From an uncultured Ruminococcus sp. (GTDB lineage: Bacteria; Bacillota; Clostridia; Oscillospirales; Ruminococcaceae), in contig UQXS01000111.1 in assembly GCA_900545125.1 (NCBI GenBank), positions 1 to 7,896 on the forward strand: a DNA stretch of 7,896 bases, written 5' to 3'. Both the position numbers and the translations under genes were made by a program. Shown here in pieces: positions 4,455-7,896 of the stretch (position 1 is the stretch's first letter; every line of letters begins with the position of its first letter). The notes under the pieces were generated by a model. It saw only the letters and a program-made list of their open reading frames with translations, was not told the origin of the DNA and did not search any database.

Positions 4455-5792
4455 ATGAAAATCAAAAGGATTATGGCTTCACTCCTTGCCGTTTCTGTCA
4501 TGGGAGTAAGTGCCGGAAACTTTCCGGCAATAGTGTCAGATACAATAACAACCGCAAACGCATCAAGCGAAGATGAAACTTATGGAGATTTTGTTATACA
4601 CAAATCCGTTTACTTTTACGAAATAACAGGTTATAACGGTAGTGATACTGATATTACTATACCCTCAGAAATAAACGGTCTTCCTGTTAAGAGAATCGCC
4701 CGTAGTGCGTTTTTCTATTATGAAGATCTTACATCAATAACTATTCCTGATTCCGTTACGAGTATCGGCGCAGATGCATTTGAGTACTGTAGCAGCCTTA
4801 CCTCTATAAATATTCCAAATTCCGTTACGAGTATTGGTAATTATGCGTTTCGCAACTGTAAAAGTCTTACTTCAATAACTATTCCCGATTCAGTTACAAG
4901 TATTGGCGAATTTGTGTTTTGGGAAAACACAAGTCTTGAATCCATAACTATTCCCGATTCAGTTATGAGTATCGGTGAGGATGCGTTTTACGGCTGCACA
5001 AGTCTTGAATCAATAATTATCCCTGATTCAGTTACGAGTATCGGTGGGTATGCGTTTCAGGGCTGCACAAGTCTTGAATCCATAACTATTCCCAATTCGG
5101 TTACGAGTATCGGTAGGATGGCATTTGGTAGCACTCCGTGGCTTGAAAACAGACAAAAAGAAGATTCATTAGTAGTTGTAAACGATATTCTTATTGATGG
5201 AACAACTTGTTCGGGTGACGTTATAATTCCAAATTCAGTTATGAGCATTGGCGAATTTGTGTTTTGGGAAAACACAAGTCTTGAATCCATAACTATTCCC
5301 AATTCGGTTACGAGTATCGGCGAAATGACGTTTCATGAATGCACAAGCCTTGAATCAATAACTATTTTAAATCCTGAATGTGTAATTGAAGATTCTGATT
5401 GGACTATTTGCAATTCAACTGACAGAGATGATGACGGTAACGCAATCTATATCGGTGAAATAAGGGGTTACAGCGGCTCAACTGCTGAAGCATATGCTAA
5501 AAAATATAATAGAACTTTTGTGGCTTTGGAACAGAATGTTACTCTCGGCGACGTTACAGGAGACGGAATTATAAACGGTTCAGATGCAACATATGTTTTG
5601 CAGGCGTATACAAATATAAGCTCCGGACAGGACGACGGTCTTGATGATGTTCAGTTCAAGGCAGCAGATGTCACCGGTGACGGAATCATAACCGGATCTG
5701 ACGCAACATATATCCTGCAATACTACACCGAACTTTCATCAGGCGGTAATACTGATAACTTTCCGTCGTTAGATGAGTGGATCAAAAAATAA
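4455..5792 (+). CDS. Secreted BspA-like leucine-rich-repeat protein with C-terminal type I dockerin
   Basis: The 445-residue protein is probably displayed outside the cell. Residues 1-~36 are a signal peptide: a basic MKIKR start, a hydrophobic core, and a likely cleavage after TANA (33-36). Residues ~66-305 hold LRR_5 (BspA/TpLRR) repeats of 23 residues with the pattern S-I-T-I-P-x-S-V-T-S-I-G-x-x-A-F-x-x-C-T-S-L-E. They are broken once (~225-257) by a longer TPWL...DGTTCSGDV loop. After a linker (~306-360) comes a dockerin with two calcium loops: D366-T368-D370-D377 and D405-T407-D409-D416. Both loops read DVTGDGII(N/T)GSDATY, so the cohesin-contact positions 10-11 are Gly-Ser in both. Dockerins attach proteins to cohesins of a cellulosomal or cell-wall scaffold. 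BspA-type repeats usually mediate binding to proteins or surfaces. No catalytic domain is present, so it is likely a structural or adhesive component. AGGAGG (4442-4447) supports the start. Confidence 0.92.
   Translation: MKIKRIMASLLAVSVMGVSAGNFPAIVSDTITTANASSEDETYGDFVIHKSVYFYEITGYNGSDTDITIPSEINGLPVKRIARSAFFYYEDLTSITIPDSVTSIGADAFEYCSSLTSINIPNSVTSIGNYAFRNCKSLTSITIPDSVTSIGEFVFWENTSLESITIPDSVMSIGEDAFYGCTSLESIIIPDSVTSIGGYAFQGCTSLESITIPNSVTSIGRMAFGSTPWLENRQKEDSLVVVNDILIDGTTCSGDVIIPNSVMSIGEFVFWENTSLESITIPNSVTSIGEMTFHECTSLESITILNPECVIEDSDWTICNSTDRDDDGNAIYIGEIRGYSGSTAEAYAKKYNRTFVALEQNVTLGDVTGDGIINGSDATYVLQAYTNISSGQDDGLDDVQFKAADVTGDGIITGSDATYILQYYTELSSGGNTDNFPSLDEWIKK
4902..4955 (+). repeat. Exact 54-bp repeat, copy 1 (within LRR region)
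   Basis: This 54-bp stretch recurs without a mismatch at 5247-5300. It encodes the IGEFVFWENTSLESITIP unit of the LRR array. The surrounding repeat units are 69 bp but have diverged at the DNA level, so these two copies are unusually alike. Confidence 0.9.
5247..5300 (+). repeat. Exact 54-bp repeat, copy 2 (within LRR region)
   Basis: Identical to 4902-4955 at an offset of 345 bp, which is exactly five 69-bp (23-codon) units. It lies just after the non-repeat loop of the LRR protein, pointing to recent in-frame duplication or gene conversion. Confidence 0.9.
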
Positions 5793-5801
5793 TAAATAAA
5801 G

Positions 5802-5832
5802 AAACGACTGAGTTTTTCGCTCAGTCGTTTTT
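5802..5832. terminator. Bidirectional rho-independent terminator between convergent genes
   Basis: An 11-bp perfect stem (5802-5812 with 5820-5830) has a 7-nt loop (TTTTTCG) and ends in a run of five T (5828-5832). On the - strand the same stem is followed by TTTCTTTATTT. It lies 9 bases after the LRR-dockerin stop and 3 bases from the stop of the ABC permease, and serves both. Confidence 0.88.
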
Positions 5833-5835
5833 GAT

Positions 5836-6651
5836 TTATTTAACGTCCTTTTTGTTGAAATGCCATATTCCAAGAGCTGTTACGGCTGCAATTAATATTA
5901 TTGCGTAAATCGGAAGCGCAGCAGCATCGAATCCCTTTGGAATAGCATATCTTGCAACAGACATGATTTCTTCGGTGTCGTCTATTGACAAATCGGCTGC
6001 AAGATAATTTCTGGAAACTATCATATTAAGCTGATTTGATGGCAGGAAATAACAAAGGAATTTTTTAAGTACCTCATTGTTAAGAAGAATGATGACAATA
6101 TTGAAAAGTCCAAATATCTCATGGATAAAGTACGAGAAAATAGCTCCGGCTGCGTTTTTGAGCATCATTGTCATCGTAACTGTGATAGATGTGAATGAAA
6201 TCAGTACCGGAATGCAGACAAGCGAGTAATAAATGTTTACTTTTGTAAAGATTTCTCCGGGTTCAAAAAGAATCGAACCGACTGCCATTGAAACAATTGT
6301 TGAGGCTATATGATAAATGAGCGTGATACATACGCTGGTTATCCAGTTTGCCATGTAAATAGATGTTCTGGAATAGCCGCAGATAATCTTGTTTCGTACA
6401 GTATTCTGCTTAAAATCGCTTGCAATGAAAAATCCTGCTGCTATTGCTATGAAAAGGGGAAGCATACCGGTCATCATGAAGAGACATTCGTTGGCAGCGT
6501 TAAATCCAGAAGGATTTTCATTAAATATATTGAGCAGTATTTTTTCCATTGAAATGATAAGCACAGGTATTGCAAGTACAATAATGAGGCATACTTTGAA
6601 AGTAAGGTCTTTTTTGAGACGTGAAAATGATTCGTTAAGTAAATTAAACAT
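5836..6651 (-). CDS. ABC-2 type transporter permease (BcrB/LanE-like)
   Basis: The 271-residue integral membrane protein has about six predicted membrane segments near residues 17-37, 58-78, 98-128, 142-165, 168-190 and 245-263, a usual size and layout for single-domain permeases of the bacitracin/lantibiotic exporter class. An N-terminal stretch with several Lys/Arg, the SDFKQNTVRNKI segment after helix 2 (a pattern common in ABC-2 permeases, where it contacts the ATPase) and a Lys-rich C-terminus (FNKKDVK) fit cytoplasmic ends. Its ATG (complement of 6649-6651) overlaps the end of the ATPase gene by 8 bases and has AGGAGGT (complement of 6659-6665) inside that gene, so the two are co-translated. 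A dimer of this protein with the ATPase would form the pump. The substrate cannot be read from sequence. Antimicrobial peptide or bacitracin-like export is an inference from family. Confidence 0.85.
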   Translation of the reverse strand: MFNLLNESFSRLKKDLTFKVCLIIVLAIPVLIISMEKILLNIFNENPSGFNAANECLFMMTGMLPLFIAIAAGFFIASDFKQNTVRNKIICGYSRTSIYMANWITSVCITLIYHIASTIVSMAVGSILFEPGEIFTKVNIYYSLVCIPVLISFTSITVTMTMMLKNAAGAIFSYFIHEIFGLFNIVIILLNNEVLKKFLCYFLPSNQLNMIVSRNYLAADLSIDDTEEIMSVARYAIPKGFDAAALPIYAIILIAAVTALGIWHFNKKDVK

Positions 6652-7558
6652 TCTGAATACCTCCTATAAGTCTGATAAAATAGCTTTCAAGACTTTCGTT
6701 ATTCTCACTCATGGTAATTACATTGCAGTCGTTTTCTGCGAGTGCGAGAACAAGTGGAGTGATTTCAACGTGCGAATAAATTTCAGCCGTTGATTCAGAA
6801 AAAATTGTGTATATAATTCCCATTTTATCAAGAACAGGAGCAAGCTTTTCAGTGCTGTTTACAGTGAGGGATATTTTCTTTCTGCAGTTATGCTCAAGCT
6901 CCTCGCTGCTCATTTCCTTAATTAATTGCCCTTTGTTAATAAATCCGTAATGCGTAGCAAGCTTGGAAAGTTCGTCAAGGATATGGCTTGAAATGAGAAT
7001 GGTTATTCCTCGTTCGGTGTTTAATTTTATGAGAAGATCACGTACTTCCTTGATTCCCTCCGGATCAAGGCCATTGATCGGTTCGTCAAGTATGAGAAAA
7101 TCCGGATTGGAGACAAGCGAAAATGCGATACTGAGTCTCTGACGCATTCCAAGTGAAAAATCCTTTGATTTTTTCTTGCCGGTATCGGGCAGACCGACCA
7201 GATTAAGCAGGTCGTTAAGTCCGGTGGGTTCCATTCCGTGAAGTTTGTATTGAAGCAGAAGGTTGTCTCTTGCGTTCATATTAAGATATATAGACGGTGT
7301 TTCTACAACAGCGCCTATTTTTTTTCTGATCTCGTTGACCTTGCTGTCCTTATAATCAACGCCGTTAAGTGAATATCCTCCGTTGGTTGGATTATTAAGT
7401 CCGCTGATGACACGCATCAGGGTTGTTTTGCCTGCGCCGTTTTTTCCAACAAAACCGTAAATTGAACCTTTTGGAACGTTCATGCTTACGGAGTTAAGAA
7501 CGAGATTCTTTTTTCCGTAGATCTTAGTTAAATTATTCGTCTGGAGTATATAAGACAT
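6644..7558 (-). CDS. ABC transporter ATP-binding protein (bacitracin/lantibiotic resistance type, BcrA/LanF-like)
   Basis: The 304-residue protein is the ATPase of the exporter. It shows Walker A GKNGAGKTT (38-46), signature FSLGMRQR (134-141), Walker B FLILDEP (154-160) with the D-loop N-G-L-D after it, and the switch His (SSH, H192). Where most ABC ATPases have a Q-loop glutamine it has Glu in VVETPS (E86). This 'E-loop' is described for lantibiotic-immunity LanF proteins and is common in BcrA relatives. The ~85-residue C-terminal extension (~220-304) is also typical of this group. I start at MSYILQ (7558) because AGAGGA (complement of 7566-7571) lies 7 nt ahead. An ATG six codons upstream (7576) has no good site. 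No clear promoter is visible in the 44 bases between here and the tuf terminator, so the operon may depend on a weak promoter or on read-through from tuf. Confidence 0.92.
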   Translation of the reverse strand: MSYILQTNNLTKIYGKKNLVLNSVSMNVPKGSIYGFVGKNGAGKTTLMRVISGLNNPTNGGYSLNGVDYKDSKVNEIRKKIGAVVETPSIYLNMNARDNLLLQYKLHGMEPTGLNDLLNLVGLPDTGKKKSKDFSLGMRQRLSIAFSLVSNPDFLILDEPINGLDPEGIKEVRDLLIKLNTERGITILISSHILDELSKLATHYGFINKGQLIKEMSSEELEHNCRKKISLTVNSTEKLAPVLDKMGIIYTIFSESTAEIYSHVEITPLVLALAENDCNVITMSENNESLESYFIRLIGGIQNV

Positions 7559-7581
7559 TTTATAATCCTCTATCATTTTCC

Positions 7582-7596
7582 GACAGTAATGCTGTC
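7582..7596. promoter_or_regulatory. Small inverted repeat ahead of the ABC operon
   Basis: GACAG (7582-7586) and CTGTC (7592-7596) flank five bases in the short gap between the tuf terminator and the ABC ATPase start. It could be a mini-operator or a leader hairpin. With arms of only 5 bp it may be chance. Confidence 0.25.
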
Positions 7597-7602
7597 TGTA
7601 GT

Positions 7603-7640
7603 AAAAACAGGTCAGTCAGAAATAATCCGACTGACCTGTT
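7603..7640 (-). terminator. Rho-independent terminator of tuf
   Basis: On the - strand a 12-bp perfect stem (7629-7640 with 7606-7617) encloses an 11-nt loop and is followed by five T (complement of 7603-7607). It begins 20 bases after the tuf stop codon. It is the strongest terminator near this end and should insulate the ABC operon from most tuf transcription. Confidence 0.9.
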
Positions 7641-7660
7641 AATTATCGTTTGGTCAAAAA

Positions 7661-7896
7661 TTATTCGTTAATAGCTGTAACAACGCCTGAACCTACTGTT
7701 CTGCCGCCTTCACGGATAGCAAAACGAAGTCCTTCTTCAATAGCGATAGGAGTGATAAGCTCAACGTCCATTGATACGTTATCGCCTGGCATACACATTT
7801 CCTTATCAGCAGGAAGTGTAACAACACCGGTAACGTCTGTTGTTCTGAAATAGAACTGAGGTCTGTAGTTATTGAAGAAAGGAGTATGACGTCCGC
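7661..7896 (-). CDS. tuf: Translation elongation factor Tu, C-terminal part (partial)
   Basis: The last 77 codons of EF-Tu, the GTPase that brings aminoacyl-tRNA to the ribosome, run off the right edge of the window. The readable stretch covers much of beta-barrel domain 3: GRHTPFFNNYRPQFYFRTTD, DVTGVVTLP, MCMPGDNV, VELITPIAIEEGLRFAIREG and the classic ending GGRTVGSGVVTAINE. The stop is TAA (complement of 7661-7663). Leucine is coded only by CTT in this piece, as expected of a highly expressed gene with narrow codon choice and unlike the TTA-rich L13 gene at the left end. The N-terminal GTPase domain lies outside the window. The identity is certain. Confidence 0.98.
   Translation of the reverse strand, partial: GRHTPFFNNYRPQFYFRTTDVTGVVTLPADKEMCMPGDNVSMDVELITPIAIEEGLRFAIREGGRTVGSGVVTAINE

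Noticed and set aside
4710..5370. Regularly spaced repeats resembling a CRISPR array
   Set aside because: The 69-bp period is the 23-codon LRR unit in an uninterrupted open frame, and the units are diverged. There are no unique spacers between constant repeats.
6389..6793. 134-codon + strand open frame
   Set aside because: It lies wholly antisense to the overlapping ABC permease and ATPase genes, both of which show clear motifs and their own ribosome binding sites.
7559..7576. Six-codon N-terminal extension (MIEDYK) of the ABC ATPase
   Set aside because: The upstream ATG lacks a ribosome binding site, whereas AGAGGA sits 7 nt before the MSYILQ start, where the family normally begins.
7650..7853. 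67-codon + strand open frame at the right end
   Set aside because: It is antisense to the EF-Tu C-terminus, which is unmistakable. The biased codons of tuf explain the open opposite strand.

Overview
The window looks like Firmicutes (Clostridia) DNA. From about 750 to the right end it fits a cellulosome-type Ruminococcus (Oscillospiraceae). The signs are a type I dockerin on a secreted leucine-rich-repeat protein, a receptor kinase with a DUF5050-like sensor, and a Met/Pro/Gly-rich protein tail of a type I associate with ruminococcal secreted proteins. The first ~750 bases look different. They hold the tail of a MATE-type exporter and a Lachnospiraceae-like rplM (L13) gene rich in TTA leucine codons. 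The L13 frame loses its native end at about 750 and runs into an unrelated gene tail. This looks like a rearrangement or an assembly chimera.

Layout: 1-150 (+), end of a MATE-family transporter. 199-331, promoter and hairpin leader of rplM. 332-~751 (+), L13, with the frame staying open to 1081. ~763-1002 (+), 3' remnant of a Gly/Met/Pro-rich protein in another frame. 1033-1079, strong bidirectional terminator. 1078-3342 (-), transmembrane Ser/Thr kinase with a DFN in place of DFG and an extracytoplasmic propeller-like domain. 3343-3482, divergent promoter region. 3483-4292 (+), PP2C-type phosphatase. 4293-4454, spacer with a weak terminator, a run of 23 A, and a promoter whose -10 box lies inside a perfect 11-bp inverted repeat. 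4455-5792 (+), secreted BspA-like LRR protein ending in a dockerin. 5802-5832, bidirectional terminator. 5836-7558 (-), two-gene ABC exporter of the bacitracin/lantibiotic-resistance type (permease and ATPase). 7603-7640, tuf terminator. 7661-7896 (-), 3' end of tuf (EF-Tu).

The genes form three functional groups. The divergent kinase and phosphatase likely form one reversible phosphorylation switch, with the kinase sensing something outside the membrane. The LRR-dockerin protein is probably exported and docked through a cohesin onto a cell-surface or cellulosomal scaffold. The ABC pair probably protects against a membrane-active peptide or similar compound, but no regulator or peptide gene lies beside it here. 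I see no tRNA, rRNA, CRISPR array or insertion sequence. The most unusual points are the L13 junction, the DFN kinase with its sensor domain, the near-matching divergent promoters, and the palindrome plus A-tract ahead of the LRR-dockerin gene.
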